The position numbers and the translations under genes were made by a program. From NCBI GenBank assembly GCA_034620365.1, contig JAQGEQ010000123.1:305024-369023 (forward strand): a stretch of DNA of 64,000 nucleotides. Reading direction: 5' to 3'. The stretch comes from Pegea sp. RAD2-039. Its lineage: Eukaryota > Chordata > Thaliacea > Salpida > Salpidae. Of this stretch, positions 10,180-23,551 are shown piece by piece (position 1 is the stretch's first letter; each line of letters opens with the position of its first letter). Under the pieces are notes generated by a model that was not told the origin of the DNA, ran no database searches, and saw only the letters and a program-made list of their open reading frames with translations.

Positions 10180-10949
10180 CTTTTATTAATTGGTTTTTAG
10201 TAATATTTTCAATTCTGAAAACAAAACTTCTGCATAACATAAATATTATTGGTTAAATTAAGTAATAACAAATTTATTTATATAAACTGAGTTTATGTTA
10301 ACTACAAGTCTTAAGTTCCATTCTAGAATTATGATATGTACTCAAAAGGCTATTCATAAAAAGTAAATTTAAATTAATTTGTAAGGAAGCTGAACTCTAT
10401 GAGAATTTTAGTCTAGTCAAATAGTATTTATTTTAAAATGTTTTAAAAAATATTTTCTTTCTTTTTTGATCAATTTAGTATTAAATCATCACTTGATCTA
10501 ATTTTATGTTGATTTAAGTTTTTCAGAATTTTGTTTCTTTTGAATAAGTTTTCTAAAATAGCTTTTAATACTTATTTCAAGTTTATAACAATGTGATTCT
10601 TTAAGAAGAAGCATTGGATTATAGCTTCTCTTAAAATATTTATTTTTATTAGTTTAACTGCTTTGCAAATATATAAGCTTTCACTAAATTTAATAAGTTA
10701 TAAAATCATTATTTTTATCTTATAAATGTTTTCGTTCTTTAAATAATTAAAGATATAGTAGTTCAAGTTTTGGTAGTACTTTATTTTTTCAGCTGCAGTT
10801 TTTTTGTTAAAATTAACAAAGTACAATTTTAAAACCTAAGTTGATTTTGCAACCAAACAAAAAAAAGCTTACAATTTTATTCACATTAGTTAAAGTTTTT
10901 TAAATGTATTTAAGCTAGTTTTGGCTTAGTTAGTAAAAATAAAAAGCAT

Positions 10950-10994
10950 TTTAAAACAATATTTCAGATTTAGACTGAATTTTTTTTTCTTATT
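10950..10994 (+). promoter_or_regulatory. 3' splice acceptor and short leader before gene A
   Basis: ATATTTCAG ends at 10967 and ATTTAGACT begins a 27-nt leader with a T-run before the ATG at 10995. The same CAG-ATTTAGACT-AAG arrangement precedes the short-form genes (for example the acceptor at 36254 and ATG at 36282). B and I have CAG-ATATACACTAAG. It is either a spliced-leader acceptor or the end of a 5'UTR intron. Confidence 0.5.
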
Positions 10995-13478
10995 ATGAAT
11001 TCAAAGTCAACAGGTTCTTCTAAGGAAGAAGAACCTGAATTAGATGAAGACTTAAGAGCATTTTTGGCTGAAACTGTAAGTCACTTTATATAATCTTTTC
11101 TTTCGTCAAATCTCAGAAGTTTTTGAAGAAAATAAAAAATTGTTAATTATTTTTTAAATAGTTATAAATGGCTCTTAACAGTCAATTTCAAAAAATAAAA
11201 TTGTAAGAAAATTTAATTTATTGAAAATTTTAGGACGAAGCTGCAGATTTTATTGAAGGAAGTTATCCTCATTGTATAGAAAACATAGTAAGTCCTCATT
11301 TTTGCTTAAGATCTTAAATATTGTTAAGAAAGTAAATGGTATAACTGCCTTAGATTTGATGTTTTTAAAAAGCTTACTAATATAAAAAACTCAAAATAAT
11401 TTAAAACTAACAAACAAATGTTTTGTCAATTCTTAGATAAAATCATTAGGAGGTCAAAGTACATCAAGCTTGTTTGAGATGGTAAGTTAAAAAGTTATAT
11501 AAAGACAACAAATTATCAATTGTTTTTTTTCAGGATATGCTGGTAATGAAAACATTGAATACTACTCTTATTTCATTTTTTATTCAAAAATTAAAGCCAA
11601 GATTAAGTAACATTATTGGTTGCAATTTCTTTTTTAAATTACTTTATTATGTTTAGTTCAAAATTAAAAATATACTTCACACCTGTAATTTTTATATTTA
11701 CATTTTTAATCCAATTTGTTTCTTTTTAAATGTAATTTCTATTTTTTGAGTGTTTAATTAAAAAATAAAAAATATTTAGAATAAAATAAATGTAGTATGA
11801 ACGTAGTAACAAGAAGTAGTAATCCATTTGGGTTTAAAATTACTTTTCTTTAGTCTCTAGAAGGTATTTCGACGGATGAAAACTTGGATCAGTGTGCAGT
11901 TGAAAAAAAGTCAAGAAAAAAAAGTAAAGATGAAACTCATTATTTTAGAGATAATTTTGTTACTAAGCCCAGCGGATCTGATTACAAAAAGAAACTTCAA
12001 AGTGATCAAACATTTAAGCAATGACTTATTGTATAAAACTCTTCAGGATTTTTACCAAAAGAATATAATATTGTTTTATTATTTTAGTTATTTAATTACT
12101 TTTTAAATAATTATTTTTTAGTTTTGAATTTTTTTGATAATCATTTTGGTTTTGATGAAGTGAAGGATATATCAATTGAAAATAATCCTATTAAGTAATT
12201 TGATAAAGATTCTTCAATTATGTAATTGTTTTATTTCAGCAGTTTGATGACGATTTGAACCTTCAGTTCTATGAAAATTCTTTTTCTACTAAAATTAAAA
12301 TTAAGTTTATTTTAGTATTGGAAAAACTAAAATTTGAAATTTCAGAGCTAAATGTTGGTAGTCATAAACCAATTTGGCAAGCAGCTGAAAGTTTCTATGA
12401 AAACTCATCAGGGTTTATTTCAAAAGATATAGCGCTTGGAAAACATGCATTCGCTGATAAAAATGAATACACAAACAAAACTAATACTAAAATTAATTCA
12501 TAAACTTGTTCTTTAAATATCTTAATTTTGAAATTAATCTTTTTCAGATATTCTACAGAAAGATGCTAAAAAAACCGGAGTTGTTAAAAAGTCTTCAAAT
12601 TCTAAAGGTAGAAATTGGAAATTTATTTCAAAAAGCAAAATTGATTTTGACTTTTAGGTAGAAAACTGAATGTTAAACTTGAAAAGATACTTTGGCAATC
12701 ATCTTCTGGATTTTTAACAAATGACTCAACTGTAAACTCACTTGGTGTTGATGAACAAAAAGAATCATCAAGCAAAAATAATTTCTCTAAAAGTAAATTT
12801 TCTAATTAATATTTGAAAGATTATTTGAAAAAGTAATTTTTTTACAGACAACGAAATTAAATATACAAAATATCCAAAATTTAACAAAAATTTAACAATT
12901 AGTAAAGGTAACATGTAGAAACTTTATTAGTAAATTTAGTAATGTAGCTATTTATTAGTGAGAAAGTAAAACTAGTTTTTAACTTTTATAGCAATAAAAC
13001 TGAGAGAAGAAAATACTGAAAAAATTGGACAAGGACCTGATTTTCCTTATGGAGAATCTTCGGCAAATTTGTCAAAAGATTTGTTGGTAGAACTTTGTGG
13101 ATTTGATGAAAAGATGAAGATATATAACGAACGTGAGTTTTCTAAAACTAATCTAAAAGTTGTTAACAAATTCTTGAAAAATTAATTGTTTTATTGTTAG
13201 AGCTGTAACTAAAGATACTAATGAGGTTGCATCTGCTTAAAAATTGTGAAATAATAAAGTTCAAAACCAAGTTGATTCACTGTTATAGTAAAGCTTTGAT
13301 TGTTACAGCGACTAAACTGAAGGAAGATAATGATATGGCTTGTCAGCAGGATGCTGGTTGTTCTTATGAAAAATCCTTGGAGCCTTTATCAAATAAAAAG
13401 GTTTTTAAGGAGAAAAAGGGGAAATGCAAGCGTAAGGCAAGAAAAACTAACAAATCAAACCAAACTAGAAAAAAATGA
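10995..13478 (+). pseudogene. Family copy A: decayed long-form gene
   Basis: Exons 1-4 are intact: 10995-11075, 11234-11287, 11437-11481 and 11534-11542, the last a 9-nt exon encoding DML. Exons 8-12 are also intact: 12548-12607, 12658-12792, 12848-12907, 12992-13132 and 13309-13478. The middle is broken. Exon 5 (from 11854) has lost 5 nt relative to B/I and hits TGA at 12022. The exon 5 donor GAAAGT has become GAAAAT, exon 6 (from 12240) has a second 5-nt loss, and the exon 7 (12346-12480) donor AAAAGTAAA has become AAAACTAAT. About 65 bp of extra A+T-rich DNA lies near 12065-12130. A weak alternative donor at 12002 in exon 5 would join exon 8 in frame and skip the damage, so a shortened product is conceivable. 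Polyadenylation signals AATAAA are at 13727 and 13764. The start is the ATG shared by all ten copies. Confidence 0.7.
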
Positions 13479-13800
13479 AAAATTTAAGACTATTTACGTT
13501 TTGGTACTGTTCAGAAATGAATCCATTTGATTTAAAGTAGCAAAACTTTTAGTCTCTTCTTTATAAAAAGATAATTCTATGTTGTAATAGAGAAATTTAA
13601 TTCACAAATCTCACTTTTTTCAGTTCTTTATTTTTTTGAGATTTACTGTTTCTACAAATTTCAAATTGAAATCTTGCAATATAAGTAATTTTTTCGTTCT
13701 CAAGAATTTCAAGCTCAAATAGAAACAATAAATTTACTACTTTTGTCTTTTATTATTTTTAGTAATAAACTTGTAAGTATTTTGGTAATTTTTTCTGGAA
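13479..13800 (+). other. Conserved 3' flank / 3'UTR, gene A
   Basis: The region after the stop is as conserved among family copies as the exons and more conserved than the introns. It includes TTACGTTTTGGTACTGTTCA, TAGTCTCTTCTTTA and TTTCAAATTGAAATCTTGCA. It ends near AATAAA signals at 13727-13732 and 13764-13769 followed by GT/T-rich DNA. It is probably a long 3'UTR. Homologous flanks follow every copy, but B and I lack the first AATAAA. Confidence 0.5.
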
Positions 13801-15850
13801 TGTTTTTTGTTAATGAATCTCAATCATTGCTCAGTTTTCAGAAAAACTGAAGAGATATTGTTAGTCTATCTAGCATATGGGGTAAATCTGTATTAAATTA
13901 CATTTGTCATTTATAAACAAATTTAAAAACGATGAATATACTTTGCACTGTGGTACATTGTTTACCAACTCATTCAATCATATCAATAGAGTTTTAAGAA
14001 GCTATTAATTCATTAGAACCAAGGGGTAGCAAAAAATTATTTTAAATCTGAGAGCTCTCTATTTTTTCTACAAAGTACTTGTACAAAATATACAAGTTTG
14101 TGAAATGTCCACTTTTTGTGATATTTTTCCAGATTATCAGTTTATTTTTGTTTCCCCTGTATTCACTTTTTTGTAAGCTTAGAAGTAAAGTTCCACTGAC
14201 TTTTTCTCTTGTTTGTTACAGATTGCAATATTCCAGCTTTCTCATTTTTATATACAACTCTTATACGGAACATTACGTAACATCATCACGTGACAGTTAA
14301 AAACTTTATCTTAAGTTTGTTATAGAGCTGTAGATTTAATATTAATGTGTTAAATTATTGATCTTAGAAAATATTAAGACTAAGAAAAATTAAAAGAACA
14401 TTGAAACGTGTTTTATTTAGAAATAATTTTAAACAAGTGTCGAGTTACTTAATAATTTGTGTTAACCACAGAAAATTTTGTTTTAATCTTTACTAGTTAT
14501 TCCTAAATTATTAATTAAAATAATTTATTTTGCATTAAGTTGTAATATTATTAATTATTTTATTATTAATTAGTGAAAGTGATGAAAATAGATAACTTGA
14601 GTTTTCTGATAATTGTTGCGACCATCTATCTTATTTAACTTATAACTTTCTTGCACGAATTTTTAAAAAGTAACTAAAACAGGACATAATTGAAGCTAAA
14701 ATTTTAAGATATAATGGTTTAAAAGAATAAGCAAAATCTAAAATTATTTGAGCAAAAGATGTCTCAAGGGGATTTCTTAAATTATTTCTATTCCTAACAC
14801 AAAGTTGAAGCAACCCATTTTTTTCGACATCAGAATACTGCCGTGTTTAAAAGTGACAACCTTATAAAAATGTTATTCCTTTTTTCAAAATTTAAGCAAT
14901 ATTTTTTTAAATTAAGGTTATAGGTCTTGTAGGTTTAAAATAAAAATGTCAGAACCTAGCTTAAGTGATTTTATTTAAGTGATTTATGTTACTGAATACA
15001 AATGAAATATAAATTAAGAACTTTGTCTCTTCCACATGATATACAATTATTTTTTAAATAATTTTTACATAAATCAAACGTGTACCTCCTATAGAGGCTT
15101 TGACTAAGACTTCATGAGCATTGGTAAAAAGAAGACATAAAAAAGGAATAATTTTTTGTTGAAAGTGTTTTATATATTAGAGCTGATTTCAGAAGTTTTA
15201 AAGAAGCACGGCTTACAGTTCTCACCCGTTCTTAAATAAGTTGCAATGATTTACTTTATAGGTTGGTTACTAAACAAAGAAAAAGTAAGTTTTTTAAACT
15301 CAAACGAAATATTTGTGTAATAAAAGGTTACAAATAAACTATATACTTTTATCATATACTGGCCTCTACTTAACCAATTATAGTGAAAAGCTACAAATTT
15401 TTGAAATTATTGTATCTTCACAAAGATAATAAATGTATAAGCTGATAATCTATAAAAATTTCAAACTATGTGGCTATCTTACAAACTTCTATATTTCTTA
15501 AAGGTATTTTATAATAACATAGAGAGATCTGAGATTTATAATCATTTTTAGCTACTACTTGGTTTTTATTTATATGATTTATTAGCTTTCTAAAACTCTA
15601 CTGATACACTTAAATGAGTTGAGAAGCATACTACCACAGTTTAAAGCATTTTCAGCGTTGGTAATAATGTTTATAAATGACTAAATGTAATTTGATACAG
15701 ATTTAACCTATATACTAGATGGAATAACAATATCTCTTCAGGTTATCTTAAAACTGAGTAATGAATGAGATTTAACACTAAAAAAATAACTAAACAAATT
15801 TCTTATAAAATAATCAAAATAATAACACTCACAGATTTCTATTAAAAATA
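13801..15850. other. Convergent spacer between genes A and B
   Basis: A and B point at each other here. The outer edges are 3'-flank sequence of each gene. The middle (about 14300-15500) is single-copy within the arm and recurs almost unchanged at 54.3-55.5 kb. A 73-codon frame at 14079-14300 is hydrophobic, A+T-driven and lacks coding signs. No gene is called. Confidence 0.5.
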
Positions 15851-16115
15851 TAAAACTAGCAGTAGCCGAGTAAATGTTTCAATTTGAGCTTAAAGTTTTT
15901 GATAACGAAAAAATTACTTATATTGCAAGATCTAAATTTGAAATTTGTAGCAACAGTTAATCTTAAAAAAATAAAGAACTAAACAGAATGAGATTTGTGA
16001 ATTAAATTTCTCTATTACAACACAAAATTATCTTTTTATAAAGAAGAGACTAAACGTTTTGCTACAAATGGGTTCATTTCTGAACAGTACCAAAACGTAA
16101 ATAGTCTTAAATTTT

Positions 16116-18579
16116 TTATTTTCTTCCAGTTTGCATTGATTTGTTGGTTTTTTTTGCCTTACGCTTGCATTTCCCCTTTTTTTCCTTAAAAACCATTTTA
16201 TTTGATGAAGGCTCCAAAGATTTTTCATAAGAACAACCAGCATCCTGCTTACAAGCCATATCATTACCTTCTTTCAGTTTCGTCGCTGTAAAAATCAAAG
16301 CTTTACTAAAACAGTTAATCAACTTTTTTTTTTAATTTATTAAAACTTTTTTTCAACAAACTATAAGAAAATCCAGCCTCATTAATATCTTCAGCTTTTA
16401 CAATAAAACAATTAAGTTTTCAAGAAATTTTTAACAATTTTTAGATTACTTCTAGAAAACTCACGTTCGTTAAATATCTTCATCTTTTCATCAAATCCAC
16501 AAAGCTCTGCCGACAAATCTTTTGACAAATTTCCCGAAGATTTTCCATACAGAAAATCAAGTCCTTGTCCAATTTTTTCAGCATTTTCTTCTCTCAGTTT
16601 TATCGCTAGAAAAGTTAAATACTAGTATTACTTAAACAGAAACAAACTTACCACATTTTACCTTTAGTAATAGTTAGTTTTTTGCTAGCTCTTGGATATT
16701 TTCTATATTTATTCTCGTTGTCTGTAAAAAAATTACGTTTACAAATAATCTTTCAAAAATTATATAGAAAATTTACTTTTAGAGAAATTATTTTTGCTTG
16801 ATGATTCTTTTTGTTCATCAAAACCAAGTGAAGTTACAGTTGAGTCGTTTGTTAAAATTCCAGAAGATGTAGGTCGAAGTGTCTCATCAAGTTTAACATT
16901 CAGTTTTCTGGCTATAAGTCCAAATTAAATTTGTTTTTTGAAATAAAATTCTCATTTTTACCTTTAGAATTTGAAGACTTTTCAACAACTCCGGTTTTCT
17001 TACCATCTTTCTGTAGAATATCTGAAAAAAATTATTTTTAAAATTAAGAAGTTAATAACAATTAGTTTATGAATTAATCTTAGTTTTACTTTTGTTTGTT
17101 GATTCATTTTTATCAGCAAATGCATCCTTTCCAAGCGCTTCATCTTTTGAAATAAACCCTGATGAGTTTTCATAGAAACTGTCAGCTGCTTGCCAAATTG
17201 GTTTATGATTACCAACATTTAGCTCTGAAATTTCAAATCTTAGTTTTGCTAATACTAAAATAAAGTTAATTATTTTTTTACTTTTAGAAGAATCTTCAAA
17301 GAACTGAAGTTTCAAATCCTCATCACTTGAAGCTGCTGAAATAAAACAATTACATAATTGAAGAATCTTCATTAAATTACTGAATAGGATTACTTTCACT
17401 TGATATATCCTTCACTCCATCAAAACCAAAATGATTATTGGTTAAATCTTTTGATAAGAATCCAGATGAGTTTTCATACAATAAGTCAGTAGTTTGCCAA
17501 AATGTATTATCACTTGGAAGTTTCTTTTTGTCATCAGATCCACTTGGTTTGTTAACCATATTTTCTCTAATTTTAGAAATTTCATCTTTATTAGGTTTTC
17601 TTGGCGTTTTTCCTTTTTTCACAGCAGGCTGATCCACGTTTTCATCCGTCAAAATATCTCCTAGCGACTAAATGAAATTTTAATTAAATAAATACTAAAT
17701 CTAAAATAACTACTGTTTATGTTTTAACTTTTTGCTAAATTTAATTTAAACAGTTCATATTTTTTAATTAAAGACTAAAAAAACTAAAAACAAACAAGCA
17801 ACAGAAATAAAAAGAAATAAATTGAATTAAAAATATGAGAATGAAAATGATAACTGTAAATTTTATTTTACATTTTGTAATCATTTATTTCCAAGTAATA
17901 TAAAAAAGATAATGCAACCAATAAAATTACTTAATCTTTTGTTTAGTTTTCAAGCTAAAGAAATAAAATAAGTAAAAATATAATAATAATAAAAATATAA
18001 TAATATTATTATTCATTGTTTTCATTACCAACATATCCTGAATAAAAACAATTGATAAGTTGCTGTTTTATTATAGCTTTTTAACTTACCATCTCAAGCA
18101 AGCTTGATGTACTTTGATCTCCTAATGATCTTATCTAATAATTGATGAAACATTTATTTGTTAGTTTTAGTTTATTTGGTGTCTCTTATATAATTTTGTT
18201 TTAAAACTTTCTTTAATCAAATCTAAGGCAGTTAAACATTTTACTTAATTAAAGAAATTTAATATATCAAGCAAAATGAAATCTTACTATGCTTTCTATA
18301 CAATTAGGATAACTCTCTTCTATAAAATTTGCCACTTCTTCCTGAAATTTCAAATAAATTAAAATTCTTAAAACATTATCTTTCGATATTAACTTGTAAA
18401 AGCCATTTATAAATGCTTAAAATCATTAAAAACTACTTTTTATTTTTTCGAAAACTTCTGTGGTGTGACGAAAGAAAAAAATATATAAAGTGACTTACAG
18501 TTTCAGCCAAAAAAGCTCTTAAGTCTGCATCTAATTCAGGTTCTTCTTCCTTGGAAGAACCTTTTGACTTTGGTTTCAT
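16116..18579 (-). CDS. Family copy B: intact 12-exon long form, 405 residues
   Basis: Exons in coding order are 18499-18579, 18288-18341, 18090-18134, 18029-18037 (9 nt), 17394-17667, 17282-17335, 17090-17224, 16962-17021, 16777-16911, 16662-16721, 16465-16605 and 16116-16285. All join in frame with GT-AG introns, some only about 57 nt long. Residues 1-27 are acidic (SSKEEEPELDADLRAFLAET). Exons 5, 7, 9 and 11 carry four copies of a module with cores ENSSGFLSKD, ENSSGFISKD, TSSGILTND and KSSGNLSKD. The two 60-nt exons alternate with the modules. The last exon gives QDAGCSYEKSLE and a Lys/Arg-rich tail, a possible nuclear localisation signal. No signal peptide or membrane segment is seen. It ends at TAA, whereas its mirror copy I uses TGA at the same codon. 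It differs from I by about three residues, all in exon 5. Family and function are not recognised. Confidence 0.8.
17973..18014. repeat. AATAAT/TATTAT simple tract inside gene B intron 4
   Basis: Short run of AATAAT and TATTAT units next to the 9-nt exon. The mirror copy is in gene I at 51811-51857. Confidence 0.7.
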
Positions 18580-18599
18580 TTTAAGTTGAAAAAAAACTT

Positions 18600-21500
18600 A
18601 GTGTATATCTGAAATTTTTTTACTGATTTTAGCTAAACTAAAACTAGTTAAAATACATTTAATAACTTTAACAAAGTTGTTTAATAAAACAACTGAAACT
18701 GAATAAAAGTATAGTACCACCAAAACGTGAACTGCTATATCTTTAATTATTAAACAAATAGTAGTAGCAAAAGTTAAACTTCTTTATCTTTTTGTGTTAA
18801 AAGAATTAAAACACTTTCTAAAAAAAGAATGTTGATTTTAGAATTTAATAAATTTAGTGAAAACTTTAATAATTCTAAAGGTTTTAAACGACTAAAATAA
18901 ATATATAAGTAGAAGCTATAACCGAATGTTTCTTCTTAAGAAATCATATTGCTATAAGCCTGGCCAAAGTATTAAAAACTACTTCAAAAAACGTATTCAC
19001 AAGAAACAAAAATCTGAAAATTGTTAAATCAAAATAAAACAAAATTAAGTGATAATCTAATACTAATTTGATCAAAAAAAAAATTTATTTAGTGAAACAT
19101 TTTAAACATTATTTGCAAAATCGACCTAAAAGTTTTTTAAAGTTCAGCTTTCTTACAAACTAATTTAAATTTACTCTTTTTGAATAGCCTTATCAGTAGA
19201 AATCATAATTCTATAATGGAACTTAAAACTTGTAGATATCATTAACTTAGTTTACTAAAATAATTATGTTATTACTTAATAAAACCAATAATATTTATGT
19301 TACGCAGAAGTTTTGTCTTCAGAATTGAAAATATTACTGCAGACCAATAATAAAAGCATATTTATATGATCGTTGAAAGGATATGTTTGATAACAACTAA
19401 AGTTTATATCGATCTTAATATTTAATTTTTTTCCAAAAAAATAAGAACTTATATAACTTTTATTACAAAATATGATCTAGAAAAGTTTTGTTAAATTTTT
19501 ATAACATTAAATTTGTTGCTTACAATTAGAACTTAAAAAATAGGTGTTCTCGAAGTTCAAGTTACTTCAGAATTCATACAAATGTAATATTTTATAAGAT
19601 ATCTTTAAAATAGAGAAAATTCTTTTAAAAGTATGAAAATATTGAGAATTACAGTTGGGAAACAAAGCACATCTCAGACTTTTTTAAACAAAAATCATTT
19701 CCAATTTAACAAAATATTTATGTAAACTTTAATAAAAATAAAGGTCTAAAATTCTTTAAAATTTAACTTTGACAAAAAATCACCAATAAAGTTTCATTTT
19801 GTTGTAAAGTTACACTGCAGTAGACTTTAAGGATAAGTCTGTAAACATCAAGCTAATAAACTTAATAAATTGTTTCAGAAAGTCAACAAAATTCAGTAAC
19901 AAAAGCTGACTAAAATGCCATGTATGACAAAATTAGAACTCAAATTACTAATAAATTGTTGAATAACTACAAGTTTAAATTTTAGACACTAATGAAATAA
20001 ATCTATTGATGGTTGAGTGCACAATTTAACAGTAAGCGTTGATTGATGAAAACAAAAACAACTGCTTTCTGGTTATTTTTTCTATAAAGAAAATCACAAA
20101 TTTAGAAACTTATAGAACCAAAAAAAAAACACAAAGCCTTAAATAAATAGAAAAAAATAAATAGATTTTGACTTAAAGGTAGATTCTTATATTATGGTAA
20201 AAGTGAAGATTCATTTTACGTCATACATAAAAGTGATTTAATTTAGTTCATATTATTACAACTTCTTTTTTATATACTAAAGTAATGTTATTCCATTTAC
20301 ATTGTCTGCGATTTTTAAACCATTAGATATCTTGCTCTATTAAAGAGTTATCTACATAACAAATTAATGAACAACAAATTGTCTAAAATCTTTGTCACAT
20401 TGCTGATAATTGATTATTTGAGCGATTATATTTCTTATTTAGTGATAAGAAAATTCGAGATTATCTTTTTTATTTAAATAATTCGATTGATGTTTTCTAC
20501 ATTTTAGTCAATGTTGTTGATAAGTGAGTTACTCTTAGGAGTCAGTTGAAAATGATACTAAAATAGTAGGTTTATTCTTTGAGATTTACAAACAAGAAAA
20601 GAGATCATTAGCAAAGCAATTTACAACTTTTTAAAAAGCAAGTTGATTGATTTTTGAATGGGATGAATTTAAGACTGGTTTTCATCAAAATTGTTGTCTA
20701 TTATTTTAATTTTAGCGATTAATACTGTCAAATATGAGTTTAAACAAAAAAAATTTGTTTCTGACTTAATTTCCTTATAAATAAAGTATTTCAATGTTAA
20801 ACTTTAATTTCACAAGAAAAATCAAATTAGTTTTAATGTTTTAGCGGTTTTAAATGGTCATAAGCAGATATAATATATTTGAATCTAATTTAACATAATT
20901 AGTTATTGATAAAGTGTCTATAGATTACTAGATGCAAAAGTTTAAAAGGAAATTCAACTGATAGCTAGATTTGCTTTTTCAATTTATGTTAAATAGTTTT
21001 TATAAAACAACTATAATTAAACAAGTTGATAAAAGACATTATTTCACTGTTGATTTAACCATGTAGCCACTTTTAAGAAAAAAATTTTGTGACAAATCTG
21101 ATCGAAAACAATTTTGAAGATGATTCTTTAAATGCATAGAGTGTTTTGGATTTTTATTTTGTTTTAAAAACGAAAGGATAGTAATTTATCATTACAAGCT
21201 TATTTTTATTTAAAAATACTCTGATAAATTAATGAGCTGCTTCTGCTTTAAAATGTTTTAAATAAAATAACAAATTTTCTTGTTTGAAACACATCTTAAC
21301 CTTTTACAACATTTTTAGAACATAATTTTTCAAAATTTATTTAAATGTATTAACTCTACTTATCGTTATAAAAAATTTTTCAACGGATTTTGTTTTAATC
21401 ATTGTAATAACTTTGTCTGATGAAACATTTTACTTTAAACAGAACGTAGGTTGTAGGTTTTTTTATATCAATTAAAACTCTGTATAAGAAGTAAAATGAA

Positions 21501-22944
21501 TTACTTTTTCCTCGGTTTTATGTAGTCATTTTGTAGAAACTTAACGTCTAATAGATTTCCAAAAGGGTTGTTACAACTGTTCTACTTGAACAGGAAGGTT
21601 ATTCTTACTTGAAGATAAAAACAATTAGTTCAAAACAATTTCGATGATATAATCTATTTTTCGAGAATATTGTTAATTTTCACAAAACCAAAATTATAAA
21701 AGTATTTTGATTGTAATTTAGCATTAAATTTTGAATATCTAAACTATACCAGTAGAAATATTATAATTAGAAATTAAAAAATTGCTTAAAAAGCAGTAAC
21801 ATATGTTATTATGTTGGAATTCTTCATCCTCTTCTCCCTTCACATTCATATTTGTTGCAAGATTTCTTGATGATTTAAAGTTGATGAATATAAAGATTTT
21901 CAGAATATTATAGTGATGTTTGTTTGTTGTTCAGTTTTATTTGATAAAAGTAAATTTAAGTTGACAAAAACTCCTTACATTTCTAATCAAGTTCCTTAAT
22001 TTTATAAATTTAGTGATTACAAAGTGCACCTGTAATAGCATAGAATTTAACATAAACAAAAAGTTACAAAGTCTTGACAACAGTTAAAATTGGATATAAT
22101 GACTTATAGAAACATCAAAAGGAAGTTAGCAGCTTGGTATAATTAAATTTAATTTATTAGCTTTTTATTATTTATATAATTTTTGTGGTTACATTCAAGT
22201 TCATTAACACTTTTTATAAACTAAAACTCGGTTTGAAACTTGTTCTTTTCAATCAAAGTTGAACAACTGTCTTCTGTCTTTAAAAAACTAAATTTTTTAG
22301 ACTAAAATAAATAAATATTTTGAATACATTCTTCAATGTAAACTTAATTTAAAATATTTTAATAAGGAATAAAGATAAACAAAATTATTTTTTTAGGAAA
22401 ATACTCCGTAACTCTATAAAAGGTTGGTTTTTCTCGGCATTAGCACTCGAACAAAAATTAATGGTCGTTTATAAAAATAGATCCATTTTAAAATGATAAG
22501 TTTTAGTATTGGTTAATATTATGTTAAACTAATATTTAAGCTGCTAATGCCAAATTTAGTTTAAATTTTAAAAATTCAAATGTTGTTCTTCATGACTAGT
22601 TGCAGACAGTATAACTTATGAAAGCTTAGTATATCTTCTAAATATAACCATAAGTTAATCCGACTCGATCTACGTTGTTAAATTGCTTTCCAAACTTTTC
22701 CAAGTTAAGAAAGGGAAAGAATTTTTTTGTTACAAAAGTTATTACAAGTAAATTCCAAAATTACATCTCTTAATAATTTTAGAAAATCGTTAAAGTTGTT
22801 TGATGAAATAAACACAAGATTTTTCAATAATGTTGCTACATTCACAGAAAAATATTATTATATTTTAAATTATCTAAAAAAACTCTTGAAAATGATTCAT
22901 ATTGTGTAATTAATATTCCTGATAATTTGTTTTCTATCAGAGTC
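18600..22944. other. Spacer upstream of gene B
   Basis: No gene is called. 18600-20500 resembles the 5' flank of gene A (10.98 down to 9.0 kb), including the GACAATTTGTTG/TTATCTACATAACAAAT block near 20.35 kb. From about 20.9 to 22.9 kb the DNA is shared with its mirror at 46.9-48.9 kb and, more distantly, with 2.3-5.7 kb. The LF(N/A)AIK block found upstream of the other copies is absent. Confidence 0.5.
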
Positions 22945-23551
22945 GTGTTTTATTTTTAATCAATAAGAATATGTTGTGGGTAGTCATTTGAATTAAATGT
23001 TTATTTGTTTTAGATATTCCATATAAAAGATTCTTAAAACTCTATTGATATGGTTGAATGAGTTGGTAAACAATGTACCACAGTGCAAAGTATATTCATC
23101 GTTTATAAATTTGTTTATAAATTACAAAATGTAATTTAATACAGATTTACCCCATATGCTAGATAGACTAACAATATCTCTTCAGTTTTTCTGAATACTG
23201 AGCAATGATTGAGATTCATTAACAAAAAACATTCCAGAAAAAATTACCAAAATACTTACAAGTTTATTACTAAAAATAATAAAAGACAAAAGTAGTAAAT
23301 TTATTGTTTCTATTTGAACTTGAAATTCCTGAGAACGAAATAATTACTTATATTGCAAGATTTCAATTTGAAATTTGTAGAAACAGTAAATCTCAAAAAA
23401 TAAAGAACTGAAAAAAGTGAAATCTGTAAATTAAATTTCTTAATTACAACATAAAATTATCTTTTTATAAAGAAGAGACTAAAAGTTTTGATACTATAAA
23501 TCAAATGGATTCATTTCTGAACAGTACCAAAACGTAAATAGTCTTAAATTT

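Noticed and set aside
11876-12106. 76-codon frame starting in exon 5 of A (mirror at 57952), and similar frames at 52186 and 52613
   Set aside because: These are shifted-frame readings of exons 5 and 7. The true frame is the one continuous with the exon 4 and exon 8 junctions.
14079-14300. 73-codon open frame and its mirror at 55527-55748
   Set aside because: Its product is mostly Phe/Ile/Leu/Ser from A+T-rich DNA, with no splice or start context. Conservation is explained by the near-identical palindrome arms.
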